From Mermis nigrescens (lineage: Eukaryota > Nematoda > Enoplea > Mermithida > Mermithidae): a stretch of DNA of 64,000 nucleotides. The stretch lies in NCBI GenBank assembly GCA_036768485.1, contig JAVLUZ010000322.1, forward strand, positions 282,937 through 346,936. The letters are read 5' to 3'. Both the position numbers and the translations under genes were made by a program. Positions 11,858-23,640 of this stretch are shown here, one piece after another. Position 1 is the stretch's first letter. Every line of letters starts with the position of its first letter. The notes under the pieces are model-generated. The model did not search any database. It saw nothing but the letters and a program-made list of their open reading frames with translations, and had not been told where the DNA came from.

Positions 11858-12092
11858 CCATGCGTAGGCGTGGGGGTTTCGGGGTATGCACCCCATAAAC
11901 CAAAATACCCCCAATTCAATTTTTGAAAACTTTTCTGTTTTTTTCGCATTTTTTGATGCCAACGGATAGTGCTCGACGAGAAACGTTGAAAATGGAGTTT
12001 TCCGCTATTCTTACTATTTTTAAGGCCTTTTTCGACTTCTGAAAAATCTTGCACCCCCCCCCCAACCAGAACTCTGGTGCCGCCCACCTATG
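11858..12092 (-). mobile_element. F1 MITE
   Basis: CATGCGTAGGCGTGGGGG to GCCGCCCACCTATG, with the core in between. Target duplication not clear. Confidence 0.75.
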
Positions 12093-12099
12093 GTCTGAA

Positions 12100-12770
12100 T
12101 CATACATGCACAGTATGGCCTGATTCGGGTTAAGCCGGTCCGGGTCAAATATTTAGCTTTTTGGTTGGAAGCGATGTCAGTTACTGGTATAATGCTAAAA
12201 TAGCGTTAAAAATGTTGTTAATGTACAGATTCTGGTCTATTTCACGCACTTTCGAAGAAAATTGTTCATTTTCATCTGCTTTTAGCTTTCATTTTGCCTC
12301 ATTTTTATTAGAAAATTTACCATTCTTGGATTCTGAGATGATGTATAACTCCAACATCCACGTCCATGTCCTGTCCGAATCACACATGGGCATGCCGATC
12401 TGGAAGTCTGGGGTCCAGATATGTAGACGGGGATGGGGGATCTTTCACAAAAAAGTCGCTCGTCCCCCATTCCCCCAATCAGAAAATTTTGAACCCTACC
12501 CCCCCCCCAGTTTTTGAGAGAAAATTGAGTTTTTTAATCGTTTTTTAGGTGCTTTTTCTTTGCTTTTAACTAAAAATTGGAGGCTTTCTACCCCCACCCC
12601 TCCACCCTCCATGAAAAGGGCCGGGGTCCCTCATCCGAAATTTCGAGCCGTTATATGTATGCTGAGACTCTCCAGACTTCGACTGACTTCCTTTCCTCCC
12701 TCGTTTTTTTTGTAATTTTTTGGATGCCAGCGAGATCGAATCGAAAGGTCGAAAAAATACGCTTATTTAC
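12100..12770. other. Unassigned repeat remnants
   Basis: The stretch around 12440-12640 (AGAAAATTTTGAACCC, TTTTTAGGTGCTTTTT, CCTCCATGAAAAGGG) has relatives at 36490-36640 and 47580-47710. An open frame of 118 aa crosses it but has no recognisable protein. Confidence 0.4.
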
Positions 12771-12775
12771 TCATC

Positions 12776-12996
12776 CATACCTGGGCGTGGGGGAGTTTGG
12801 GGGTATGCACCCCCCAGAAAACCAAAGTATCCCCAGAACTCAAATTTTTTTGTTTTTTTTTCGGCAATTTTTTGATGCCTATGGATAGTGCTCGATTAAA
12901 AACGTTGAAAAATTGTGGTTTTTTCGCCATACTACCATTTTTTGACCTTTGAAAAATTTTGCACCCCCTCCCAGAACTTTGGTGACGCCCGCTGAT
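12776..12996 (-). mobile_element. F1 MITE
   Basis: CATACCTGGGCGTGGGGG to ACGCCCGCTGATG; core GCAATTTTTTGATGCCTATG. Flanks do not show an obvious duplication. Confidence 0.72.
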
Positions 12997-13148
12997 GCCC
13001 ATCCTGCCATCAATTTTTCGGAGCTTGTTGACCTTTGATAATTTTTAGACTGTCATACCCCAAAAAATTCAGACACCACCTATATGTATGGTCCAGACCG
13101 TTACTTCTTCTATTATTAATTCGAATTTTATATTGTGGGTAGGTTGCA

Positions 13149-13607
13149 CGGATCTAGTATACAATTTAACCCCCAGCGTTTTTTAGCCGATCCATACATA
13201 TAAGCTACAGTAACCAAACTTTACAAGGAGATAGCTATAAGCCTATTGTACTAATCTGGCAAAATTGATTAATTTACGGTGTAAACTTACTGCTTTACAC
13301 TCACCGTTTACAACGTACTAACGGCATCTAAAAATTGTAAACGATTCGGTGGGTTTCAAACAAAGCAGTTTTTTGTAACTCAATCAACATCCTACATTAA
13401 AAAAAGTGAGTTAAAAAAAGTAAAGTTTAAAGTAAAGTAAAGTGAGTTTTGTTTAATTTTTTTCAAAGCGGTAAGTTTACACCGCAAGTTAATCAATCTC
13501 GCCAGATTAGTACAATAGGCTTATAGCTATGTCCTTGTAAAATTTGGTCACTGTAGCTTAAATGGATCGGATAAAAAACGCTGGGGGTAAATTGTATACT
13601 AGATCCG
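13149..13607. mobile_element. 459-bp foldback element
   Basis: CGGATCTAGTATACAATTTA to TAAATTGTATACTAGATCCG; arms of about 180 bp (CCCCCAGCGTTTTTTAGCC; CAATAGGCTTATAGCTAT). The centre carries AAGTTTACACCG and a short AAAGTAAAGT array. Flanks share TTGCA. Confidence 0.8.
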
Positions 13608-14284
13608 CTTGCAATACATACGTACACGTGTGCATATTTTGATTATTTATCCTTGAATTTATTTGTTGAATTCTGACGTCATCGCGTAGTCCATTTCTTC
13701 TAGAAATTTCCTTGGGGAGACGGCCGCAAAAGCTTGTTTTTTAACCCGAAGGTGAATGCCCTTCCAACTGGCTACATTGACGAAGAAGAAGAGAAATAAG
13801 AATAATCACGTAGATTTATCGTTAGTTCACCGCGTTTCTGCTATTTTTTGTGAGAATTTTGTGTCTGATTTTGTTTATAACCGGTAACTTTTAACGAGTA
13901 GTGTTCATTTGTCATTATGCGTTAGAATAGTCGAATTTGATGAATAAATTAAGCATCCAGTGAGCAAGTCTTTACCAGGACTGAAACTTGTTTAGGGCAT
14001 CGCAAACTTTCAAATTCTATGTCCGAAAGATTTCGAAGGTTCAACAAAAGTGCCGAAAGTCCGATAGTAAAGAGCAAAAACACCATTTTTCTGCATAGAC
14101 TTTCGGCGAATTCCTGCAATGCAATACCCTGGCCGATTTCTGATAATCTTTTTCTTTTTGCAAATCAATGCACAAATTGATATAAACTTACGGAAAGGAT
14201 AAAAACATTTCAATGTGTTTTCAACGCTATGAAATATCGTCGCAGGAATGAAAAATGTATGAGTAAAAGACGCTTTGAACTGCC

Positions 14285-14600
14285 AGAGGCTCGTTGCATA
14301 AAAGGCTTGTAGTCGCTACAAGTCCCTACAAGTTGCTAGTGAATTCCGTTGCATAAAATTATTAGCTACAAGTTACAAGTCCCTGCAATACTACGAGTTC
14401 TACAAGTCTCGTAGCTACAAGTCTGCGTTGCATAAAATCACTCGTAATCGCTACAAGTTCTAAAAGTCGTACAAGCCTCGTAGTTAGTGTAGGTTGCATA
14501 AAACTACTAGCTAGAAGCTACAAGTCCGGGGCATGCATATATCATTAGACAAAAGTGGAAATTACAAGTCGTATTAGTAATGCGTTGCATAAAAGTATTT
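14285..14600 (+). repeat. Tandem array with GTTGCATAAAA and CTACAAGT
   Basis: At least four irregular units of roughly 80-100 bp, each with TTGCATAAAA followed by several CTACAAGTC/CTACGAGT motifs. An F1 copy (14634-14899) is inserted at the edge of this sequence type. Confidence 0.7.
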
Positions 14601-14633
14601 AAATGCTACAATTGTAGGTTGGAGACTTGTAAG

Positions 14634-14899
14634 CACACATGGGCGTGGGGGGGGTACGCATTCCCCCAGAAGTTGAAATACCCTTCCCCAGAAATCAAAC
14701 AAACCCCCCCAGAAAAGAATTTTTTTTGCTTTTTTAGCAATTTTTTGATGCCATTGGATAGAGCTTGATGAGAAACGTCGAAAAATGGTGTTTTTTTCGC
14801 CATACCACCATTTTTAAGGCCATTTTTGACCTTTAAAAATTTTTTCACTCCCAGAAATTTTTTCGCCCCCCCCCAGAATTTTGGTGCTGCCCACCTATG
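14634..14899 (-). mobile_element. F1 MITE in a tandem array
   Basis: CACACATGGGCGTGG to GCCCACCTATG, perfect 8-bp target duplication CTTGTAAG, a target drawn from the surrounding CTACAAGT-rich satellite. Confidence 0.88.
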
Positions 14900-15241
14900 C
14901 TTGTAAGTCGTAATGCATTTTTTACAAGTCGTTTTAGACTTGTAAATTGGGAATTTTTTCTTGTTTTAGTAAAAACTGGATTTTTCCGATAGTGACGATG
15001 ACTATAATGATGTATTAGTTCACGATCATCCTAAAAGGAATTTTAGACCACGTATAAAGTTTGATAGATCGATAAGTGAAAATGTGGAACGATTTAGATT
15101 GAGTGACGATAATATTAATACGTTATGTGAAATTATTGGTCCGATTATTGCACACGGGACTTCTCGAAATTTCGCGCTGTCCACTCCGTTCAGCAAATTC
15201 GCCTCAAGTTCCTCAATTTATAATGTGATTGGAGGTGCACA

Positions 15242-15498
15242 CATACGTGGGCAGCACCAAAATTCATGGGGGTGCAAGATTTTTCAAAGGTAAAAAAATG
15301 TCCTTAAAAATTGTGGTATGGCGAAAAAACACCATTTTTCAACGTTTCTCATCGAGCACTATCCCTTGGCATCAAAAAATTGCGAAAAAACAAAAATTTC
15401 AAGAATTGAATTCTGGGGGAGGTATTTTGGTTTCTGGGGGTATTTTGGTTTCTCGGGGGATGCATATCCCCAATCCCCTCCCCTCACGCCCAGGTGTG
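15242..15498 (+). mobile_element. F1 hAT-like MITE inside the Harbinger relic
   Basis: Starts CATACGTGGGCAGC and ends GCCCAGGTGTG. Flanked by GGTGCACA / GATGCACA (8 bp, one mismatch). It carries the F1 core (GCATCAAAAAATTGCG) and the TTCTGGGGG blocks. Confidence 0.85.
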
Positions 15499-15608
15499 GA
15501 TGCACATGGTGTGCATATGAATCCACAGTTTGTCGAACTTTGTCCCGATTTATTGCTGATGTAAACGCACAGCTATTCCGGATAGTTGATTGGCCTCTGG
15601 AGGATTTA

Positions 15609-16157
15609 TAGTCTGTTTCATTTATCCGAGAGCTTTTTCAGCAAATGTTTTCCGGAGCTTACAGTAACCCCTTATTTCTTATTTACTGTAGGTCGCTAGA
15701 TCTCACTATAGCTATGTAGTAAAGACGGGTTTTTCAACAACATTTTTGTGGCATAATTTATTCTCGTCTTCCAGCAGATCAATTAACTTACTGATAAAAA
15801 TCGCGCATTCATCATATCTTGAGTCGACGCTTCAACACACAATCGTTTAAGATGCTAAGAAACGCCGCGAACTGCCGCACAGCTCAGTGGTAAAACCTCT
15901 TGCTTGTAGTCGAAGCAACCCGGGTTCGATTCTAGCCGATAACTTTTTGTTTAGCGCACTTACTTTAGTATGTCCCAGCACTGATTAAATGCCTAAATCA
16001 AATTTATTTGGGCGTATTAGTGCATTAAAGACGGAAGAATTCCAGCCACTCGCCCTCACTGAGCTGATCTGCTGGAGCACAGTAATTTGTCTTGTTTAGC
16101 TTACTGTAGCCCTTAAAAGAATTGACTAAAAAGCTCTCGAATAAATGAAATAGACTA
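15609..16157. mobile_element. TA-flanked MITE (T family) inside the Harbinger relic
   Basis: Starts TAGTCTGTTTCATTTATCCG and ends CGAATAAATGAAATAGACTA, with TA on both sides. TIRs of roughly 30 bp share GAGAGCTTTTT / AAAAAGCTCTCG. It splits the transposase frame after WPLEDL. It contains a tRNA-like segment at about 15873-15945. Confidence 0.8.
15873..15945 (+). other. tRNA-like segment (A and B boxes)
   Basis: AGCTCAGTGGTAAAACC resembles a type II A box and GGGTTCGATTCT a B box, with a 7-nt loop between TTGCTT and AAGCAA in the anticodon position. The acceptor stem does not pair, so this is a tRNA-derived or degenerate sequence rather than a working tRNA gene. It sits within a MITE. Confidence 0.45.
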
Positions 16158-16479
16158 TAGCTTTGCGACAAATTCCGAAACTTTTTCACGAAAAAGTCGG
16201 AATGCCAAGTGTATTCGGCACCGTTGATGGAACGCATATCAACATTATGATACCACTAAACCACGAGGAACAGTTTGTTAACTCGGCATGGGGATCATTC
16301 CATAAACTGCATACTGACTTGTGGCCCTGATCTAAAATTCTACTGCGTGTCTTCCAGTTATATGTTTTTGACAGCGAGTGCGAAATTTGTGTCCTCCCCC
16401 TCACAGCTATAACGGCACACATCTAGGAGCGTGCGCGATTTTTTTAATCGATGGATAATTGAAAAATTTCGATGCCCGT

Positions 16480-17140
16480 CTTTTTTTTGTTTACACTCAA
16501 TACCGAGTTAGCAATGAGTGTGTAAAGTGTAAACCGAAAAATCAAATAATTTGCGGAGGGCCGATTTTTTTGAAAATGTTGCCCCCGAGCTGTAGATTAC
16601 GAATCTGACCTTAAAATTTCTTTACACTCAATGGTTGTTGCACAAAAATGTAAAGTATACGGGTTTTTTTACTCTTTGCTTGTTTTCAGCTTATCTAACT
16701 CAATTTTGGTTTCTGTGCAGTCCAACTCGGTTTTATGATGTAGAGGGTTACAAAATCTCGAGGAACTATCTTTTTGTCTCTTTTAACGCAATATTTCTTG
16801 ATCTGTGATCGTTTTAGTGTAAAGGGTTCGAGACGAAAAACGATATTTCTTCAACTACTCCGCTAAGTAGGCGGAACATGCTAATTATGCTTAAAAGGTG
16901 CCCTGACCTTAGCGTTACAGATCCCAGTTTATTTTGTTTCTATACACCCAATATTGCGGTATTAGCATAAGTGTAAAGTTTACACCGAGAAGCATTTTTG
17001 CGCCCAGAGCGTCGTGGATGATGAATTTTTTTAAAATGTTCTCCGTAAGGTCAGAATAACGAATCTGACCTTTAAACTTTTCTACAGCCAGTGTTTGTTG
17101 AGGTATGAAGAGGTGAACTTTGAATTATATCTACATCTAT
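16480..17140 (+). repeat. Diverged TTTACACTCAAT satellite
   Basis: TTTACACTCAATACCGAGTTAG ... GTGTAAAGT ... AATAATTTGCGGAGGGCCG is the same unit as the array at 46.4-46.9 kb. Further units with GTGTAAAG and TTTACACC follow to about 17.1 kb. Confidence 0.65.
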
Positions 17141-17579
17141 TTTCTAATGCCGATAGATAACTCCGTATTGCATATTTTTGATCAGATTTTTCTTATTTCA
17201 GAGGTTTTTGACTCGTCTTTAATAAATAACTAGCAAATGGGCGCTTCGCTGCCCCATCTGCTAGAGTGTTTGTAAACAAATAATATCTTAACCAGTAATT
17301 AGTATAAAAAATTGAATGACTCTGCAATGGATCGGCGAGCGGTTTTTATATTTTTTATATCTAGCTGAGCTGCCCGGCGTTGCCCTGGCTGAACTTAGGC
17401 CTGATAGCTGTATGGGATTGAGATGTCTCTTGTATTTTTTTATTTTTCGGGACTTTTGATGTTTTTGGGATATTTCTAAAAAAATTGTTGGTAAAAACAT
17501 ATTGTATTTTTTAAATTTTTTAAAACTGTCTTTTGTCAACCATTTCTTTGATTAAATCCATATTTCTGACGTTATAGAA

Positions 17580-17905
17580 TGGTTCTGAGAATTCTTTATC
17601 CTAAATCATATTTTTGATGTTCTGGGATGTTCTGGAAATTATACCATTAGATGGTTTGGGATGTTTAAAAATTTTGTTTGATCATAACCATATTTTTAAC
17701 GTTTTGGAATATTAAAAAAACTTTTTTGGTCCAAAACCATACTTTTGATGTTTTTGGAGGTTTAAAAATTTTTTTTGGTCAAAACCATATTTTTGATGTT
17801 TTGGGGTGTTTAAAAAATTTTTTTGGTCAAAACCATTTTTTTGATGTTTTGGGATGTTTAAAGATTTTTTTGGTGCAAACCATATTTTTGATGTTTTGGG
17901 ACACC
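17580..17905 (+). repeat. 47-49 bp tandem repeat, about 6 units
   Basis: Unit contains TTTAAAAATTTTTTTTGGTC, AAAACCATATTTTTGATGTT and TTGGGGTG. Reads in frame by chance in an 84-aa open frame, which is not a gene. Confidence 0.85.
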
Positions 17906-17931
17906 AATCTTACAGCACAGGATATGTTATA

Positions 17932-18140
17932 GCACTGGGTATGGTATATCACGTCCTATCTTGTAGCATGGGGTATGTTATATCACGTCCTATCCTGTAA
18001 CACTGGGTATGTTATATCACGTCCTATCTTATAGCATGGGGCATGTTATATCACGTCCTATTGTATAGCATGGGGTATGTTACATCACGTCCTATTGTAT
18101 AGCATTGAGTATGTTGTATCACGTCCTATCTTATAGCGTC
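17932..18140 (+). repeat. 34-bp tandem repeat, 6 units
   Basis: Unit ATGGGGTATGTTATATCACG plus TCCTATCTTGTAGC; copies differ at one to four positions. Directly follows the 47-49 bp array. Confidence 0.9.
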
Positions 18141-18699
18141 GGGTTCAACTTTGTACAATGTTCAACTTTGCCCTCATTGTAAACAAATGCAAAAAGTTGC
18201 ATATTAAATTAGCCGCTAGAAGCAAAAACATTTGGATTTGTATTTTCGAAAGCCGCATGTTTGCTGCTTTCGATTTGCTTCGCATTAAATTTCACGCGCG
18301 CTGGTTTACAAGGTCAAAAATTTTGACTTGGTGCAAGCTCTTTTTCAGTGATTAATCATGTTTATAAGTACCCGTACGTGATTTCCTTTCAGCCCGTCTC
18401 ATACATGTTTTATGATGCCAGATCGTATATTTAAAGTAGCGAATATGGAATCAGCGGTCCCAGAAACCCCAGGGGCCAAATTTTGGAAGCAACAGTCAAT
18501 CTGTGCTTCTGCAAAAAGACAAAAACCTAAATTTTACGCTATGCATAGGGTACCTTTGGGCTCCCGTATCTCAGAAACCAATCCGTGAATTTTCTTCAAA
18601 TTCTACAGTAAGGTCAGTCATAAGATATCCAATAATTGGTGAAAACTTTAAAAAAATTTATCCGCTGCGATTTGAGATATTTGATAAAATACACTTGTA

Positions 18700-20714
18700 A
18701 ATCACGTTTTTCTTACGGCATCACATCAGTTTACACTGTAGTGTAAAGTGGTTTACACCAGTCGATAGCGCATAAAAAGTTGATCTAGGGTGGCTTTAAA
18801 ATTTTACCCTGCGGCAATTGCATAAGCGGCTAGAGCTACCAAAACCTTTTACATAAATCCGTAGTTTCCGGGTTTCAGGAGTCCGATCGAGCCATTTTGA
18901 TCAAAAAATTGTAATTAGCGCCCGAGAATACCCATTGAGTGAAAAAATAAGTATCACAAAATTATCCAGTAAAAACTTTTTTGCCTCACAGACACACACA
19001 CACTTACACACAACTCGAAATTAATATTATAGATTATTTTTATCATCATAAATGCACTATTCTTAAACTTCAGTAGAATGATGAACATTTTTCAAAATAG
19101 TATAATCAAGCTGATATCTACCGATATGTCGAGTTGGCGCAGTGGTTGGCACCTCCGTTCTCAGATGCGGTCTTAAAAAAGAATAATGTGTTCGAATCTT
19201 CTGAATGCTGACTTTTTTCATTTTTTTATTGCTTCTGGCAAAACCATACACTTTATTTGACTTATTCATCTATTCAGGTTCTGCAGATGACACTCATTTG
19301 TTTTTTGAATTTCGCCTCAGTTCTCGAAAGGGAGTGTAAAGAGTGGGAAAATCTGGGGTGAAAAGACACATTTTGGCCGAGTTTTCGACTTGCTTATGTC
19401 TGCCAACAACTCCGGTTATGAGTTTTAGGAAATTTTTTCTGACAGAAATGTACTACGGATCAAGGGCTATCTTGTGCTTACCAGTAAACTTTTATAGAAT
19501 CAATACGCAGTTAGTACAAGGGTTTTAAACTTTACACTCTAGTGGATGAGTAATAAACAGATTTTGTCCAAGATTTCTCTGCCAACTTTTTTGGTATGAG
19601 TTGGGATGAATTGAATGAAGTAGAAATAAAGTAACTTCTAATGGCTACATGTCGAAGCAAGCTGCGTTCAAAAAACGTAATATTGAGTTGTTTATGGGGT
19701 GTAAAGTTCGAAATCTGAGGTGTAAAATGGGCGGAAAAACAGTTTTTTTCGTATTTCGATTGGTAAATCATATCAAATATTTTGCGGAACATAAGTTTGG
19801 CACATACAAACGTACTACAATCAAAGGGCAACAAACTGGCCCGAACCGAATTTATTTACATTCAATGGGGCGTTAGGTACAGATTTTTAAAGTTTACAAT
19901 GTGATGGACAGTGGAAAATACGTGTTTGTCCATTTTTTGTTCGCCACTTTCTCTGTTCAGAAGTCGGGCGAGGTCGAATAGGATAAAATAAAATACTTTC
20001 TAAAGGGTACGCGTCACAGCTAATTGCGTTTGTTTACATCAATATTTAGCTTTTTCGGGAGGTGTAAAGTCAGAAAAATGGGGGAGTTAAACGTGTTTCT
20101 GTCTTGTTTTTTTTCTGCCAAGTTCTGAGTTATGAGTCTGGACATAATCTCAAGTCTAAAAATGAACCAGAAACCAAATGTGATACGCCAGTTTGTTTGC
20201 ACTCAACAGTGGTGTAAAGTGGTTAACATGTGATATTTATTTGTCCTCGGGCCATTGTGGAGACTGAATTTTTCCATAAATGCTGATCGTAAAATCAGAG
20301 TAATATCAGAATTACGTATCCGACTGAAATTTTCTTTACACTCTGTGGTTGTGTAAAGTTTACACTGCAAATTAACTCCAGTTCTAGAGCCTTGTAAAAG
20401 CTTGACTTTTTCTAAACTCTAAAAATGTACCAGGAATCAAATGTGAGACGCTAGTTCAGCGCGTTTGCTTACACTCAACAGTGGTGTAAAGAAGTTTGCA
20501 ACTGATGTTTATGTGTTCTCGGGTTATTGTGGAGACTCAATTTTTTCATAAATCTCTATTTACGAATCCGACTAAAGTCTTCTTTACACTCTGTGGTTGT
20601 GTAAGGTTTACACTGCATATAAACTTTAGTTCTAGAGCCTTGCGGAAGCTTAATTTTTTTGCAAAATGACGTAAAATCAGAATTGGGAATCTGACTATTA
20701 GTTTTCTCTACACC
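18700..20714 (+). repeat. GTGTAAAG/TTTACAC-rich satellite, left of the 12.5-kb insertion
   Basis: Many GTGTAAAGTTTACAC-type palindromes at 80-250 bp spacing. It is collinear from about 19.3 kb with 38.05-39.16 kb (for example GAGTTTTCGACTTG, TTTATGGGGTGTAAAGTTCG, AGTTCTAGAGCCTTG). No coding gene is supported here. Confidence 0.75.
19133..19211 (+). other. Possible degenerate tRNA-like sequence
   Basis: GTTGGCGCAGTGGTTGGCACC resembles an A box and GTGTTCGAATCTT a weak B box about 50 bases on. The stems pair poorly and no clean cloverleaf can be drawn, so this is only a candidate remnant. Confidence 0.25.
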
Positions 20715-22062
20715 TATAGTCTGTTTCATTTCAAATGACCTTTTCCGTGCCAGAAAACGGCAGATCGACTAATAGCGATTATTACTGTAGCCGACTCGTT
20801 TTCCATTGGGTTCCCTGTTTGCGCCGCCACAGTCGCCTTTGCTGTTTCTTCCGCTCTCAACACCACCATGCCAGTTGATGTAGCTCGATTAGGCTCTGTG
20901 AAAATTAAATTTAAATGGAAGCGCTCAGCATGACAATGAACCGGAGCTCGGACGATGAAAAAGGATGAAATTTTGCTGAAAAAATATGGACTTATTGCTA
21001 TCTATCTACCACGACTCCCGTTTACTGCAGCCTAGCTAGTGCTCCTGGATGATATGACGGATAAAGGGAAAGTAAGGAAAAAGATAATTTTTGATAATCG
21101 AAGTAGGTATATAGCTAGCAAAAGCAAAAACAATGTGATTAGGTAGGACGTAGGCAGAGCTGGAGAGGGCGGCTTAGCCTAAAAAAATTTTTGAAGGATA
21201 GGAGAACGCAAAGAAAGATGGAAAAATTGCACGCCCTTGTCTCAAAATCTTCAAATTTTTGGCGCTCCTCGCCGGATGTGAAGTCCTTTCCGTATTTTGA
21301 CTCAAACGCTACCAAAAAATGACAGGTTAATAGCTTTTCGAGTTGGGAAATTTTTTTTCAAAAGCACGTACGACCGCCCCTCTTGATGGGATTTTGGATA
21401 CGGGCATATGCCTATCTGTTAGAAGCAAGGCCATATTTAAGGGGCACGGCCGCCCCTTCACCCTTGTTCAAAAAATTTTGTAAGGCAAGGTAATGCACGG
21501 AAAGACGAAAAGTTAGATGCATCTATTTGTCATGAAATCTTCAAACATTTTGACATTCCAAGTCGTATAGGTATGTATGTATATGAAATATTCTCAAAGC
21601 CTAAGCCTTGAAATATGTAATAACCTAGGTACGAGTACCATTATATCGCGTGCCCCATGTATTTTTTTAATCAAGTCAATTGGCTTATTTTTCATCTATG
21701 AAATATTCAATCCTATCCTAATTTTATGTACTGCCTTACCTTTTATATTTTGTACAAACCACTTTTTTACGCTTAGTCTTTATACGAATGCCATCCGCTT
21801 GCCCCAAATAGGTTGCTGGAGTGTTTGTACCTTTTGGCTGTAATGACTATGCATATACATTTAGCAATTCTTGTGATATTTATTTGTAACGCTATTTTAA
21901 GGCTTAGGTTGAAGCAAAATACAGAAAATGCCTTCTAAATAGTGTATAAAGGTTAAAATACTCGTAATTAATGAAATGACATAGACATTAGTGAATAAAT
22001 AAACAAAGTAATGCATGATCATTCAATGTATAGCTTTATCATTTATGAGTTTTTCTCTTCAG

Positions 22063-22153
22063 CCGCTCTTTGGATGTGATTTTAGTGGCAATGGAGATGT
22101 TCGAGAAGCTACTGCGCCGAAAAATTGGTTGATAGCAGCGATTTGCCCGTCAA
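22063..22153 (+). other. Candidate exon carried in the left arm
   Basis: A 91-nt stretch bounded by a strong acceptor (TTTTTCTCTTCAG) and a consensus donor (CAA|GTGAGT). One frame is open throughout: PLFGCDFSGNGDVREAT then APKNWLIAAICPS. No family recognised. The copy in the right arm differs at an Ala/Val codon. It could be a captured host exon or part of the element's own spliced gene. Confidence 0.4.
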
Positions 22154-22275
22154 GTGAGTCTAATTTTTTGTATGTCTTATTGAGAGTAAAATCAAAATCT
22201 GAGTTTGTACATACATGTATATCAAGTCGATTTTTTCCTAAAAAGTGTAAGAAGTATTCCTTTCAAGAGTTTTTA

Positions 22276-22439
22276 TAGTCTGTTTCATATAAGTTTGGGC
22301 ATAAATTTTAAGGATTTTTGTCGAAAGTAAGCCGAGGTTACGATAATTATATATCAGATCAATGCTATAATCACAATCTGTCGGCTTATTATCGGACATA
22401 GTTTAAAAATTTGTGCCCTAACTTGTATGAAACAGACTA
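22276..22439. mobile_element. 164-bp T-family MITE (left arm)
   Basis: TAGTCTGTTTCATATAAG to CTTGTATGAAACAGACTA with TA on both sides; about 35-bp TIRs around GTTTGGGCA / TGTGCCC. Present identically placed in both arms. A diverged right half is at about 27725-27842. Confidence 0.85.
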
Positions 22440-22974
22440 TAACTCGTTTTTTGGCTTAAAAGTCACATTTTCGGCTGCTTTACAACATGTACAGATTTTC
22501 GAGTACTTAGTTAAAATTTCAAATTTTCTCAAATTTTGTTTGCGTTTTTATGTTATAGAATGAACCAAATTTTCTGAAACGTCGAAAAACAGTGTTTTTC
22601 GCGTGTAGCCATACTTTTTTAGCCGAAAAAAGGCACTTCTGAAATGTTTTTTGGGCTTAACCTTCCTCTAGCGTACCCAATGCTATACATGTATGCTACT
22701 AACCCTAGCAAAATAGCTGCTACACTCAGAAATGTAGATTTTTTATTTAAAAAAATTGAAAAATGTGTGCTTCTTCCTTAACCGTTTTCAGTTTATTTCT
22801 GGCTCAAAAGTTTCAAATTTTCGGCGCTTCGCATCATTTACTCATTTTTCGAATATATTTTGCTGTATTTACTATTTTTTCAATTTTTTTCGAGATTTTT
22901 TATCTAGAAAGAACGAACATTGTCAAAAATGTCAAAAACAGCATTTTGACACGTGACTACCATACATGCAATGC

Positions 22975-23640
22975 ACATAAGGGTTCAGGGGGTATAAGCC
23001 CCCGCTGAAGGATCAGCCAGACACGTGCTCTCCGGCGATTTTGGGCTGCAAAACGTTTTTTGCATCATTTTTAAGGACAAGAGCATAGGTGGGCAGCACC
23101 GAAATTCTGGGGGGGGGGTGAAAAAATTTTCAAAGGTCAAAAAATGGTCTTAAAAGTGGTTGTATGGCGAAAAAACACCATTTTTCGACGTTTCTCATCA
23201 AGCACTATCTATCCAATGGCATCAAAAAATTGCTAAAAAAGCAAATTTTTTTCTGGGGGGGTATTTTGATTTCTAGGGGGGGGGTATTTCAACTTCTGGG
23301 GGGTGCATACCCTCCCAACCCCCACGCCCATGTGTGGACAAGAGCAGTTACATTGTCAAAAAATTTTATGTGCTCTGCGCCGGAATAATACTTATATGTG
23401 TTTTTTACTCCAAGAAAGCGTCCGACATTGATCAATTTCTATATTTTTATAGTGTTTAAAAGTGATATTATGCAGCATAAACGGACCAAAAATACTATTA
23501 AAATATGGTATTACACCTCAAAAATGCTTTTTGAAAGCTATTTTGGCCATTTTTGTCGTTTGAATAGGAAAGAATTGTGAACACTAAATTTCCCCCGTAG
23601 ATTACTGTAGACCCATTAATTATATTTATTGACATTTTTG
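22975..23640 (-). repeat. F7 repeat inside the 12.5-kb element
   Basis: CACATAAGGGTTCAGGGGG, then TCTCCGGCGATTTTGGG, split by F1, then TAGTGTTTAAAAGTGATATTA as in 10360-10385. Only its first part is mirrored in the right arm. Confidence 0.6.
23084..23336 (+). mobile_element. F1 MITE (left arm, shared by both arms)
   Basis: CATAGGTGGGCAGCACC to GCCCATGTGTG, perfect target GACAAGAG. Inserted in an F7 repeat. Confidence 0.87.

Larger units (their letters stand above)
14979..16378 (+). pseudogene. PIF/Harbinger transposase relic, interrupted by two MITEs
   Basis: Three pieces of one HARBI1-type protein: DFSDSDDDYNDV...ERFRLSDDNINTLCEIIGP up to 15233; STVCRTLSRFIADVNAQLF after the F1 insertion; and KVGMPSVFGTVDGTHINIM...EEQFVN after a TA-flanked MITE. 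VDGTHI carries the first Asp of the DDE triad. After about 16330 a frameshift moves the reading to GPDLKFYCVSSSYM. Insertions and frameshift make it inactive. A good acceptor (CTTGTTTTAG, 14969) precedes the first piece. A domesticated HARBI1-like origin is possible but unsupported. Confidence 0.75.

Noticed and set aside
17678..17932. 84-aa open frame with repeated QNH.FDV
   Set aside because: Product of the 47-49 bp tandem repeat reading through in one frame.
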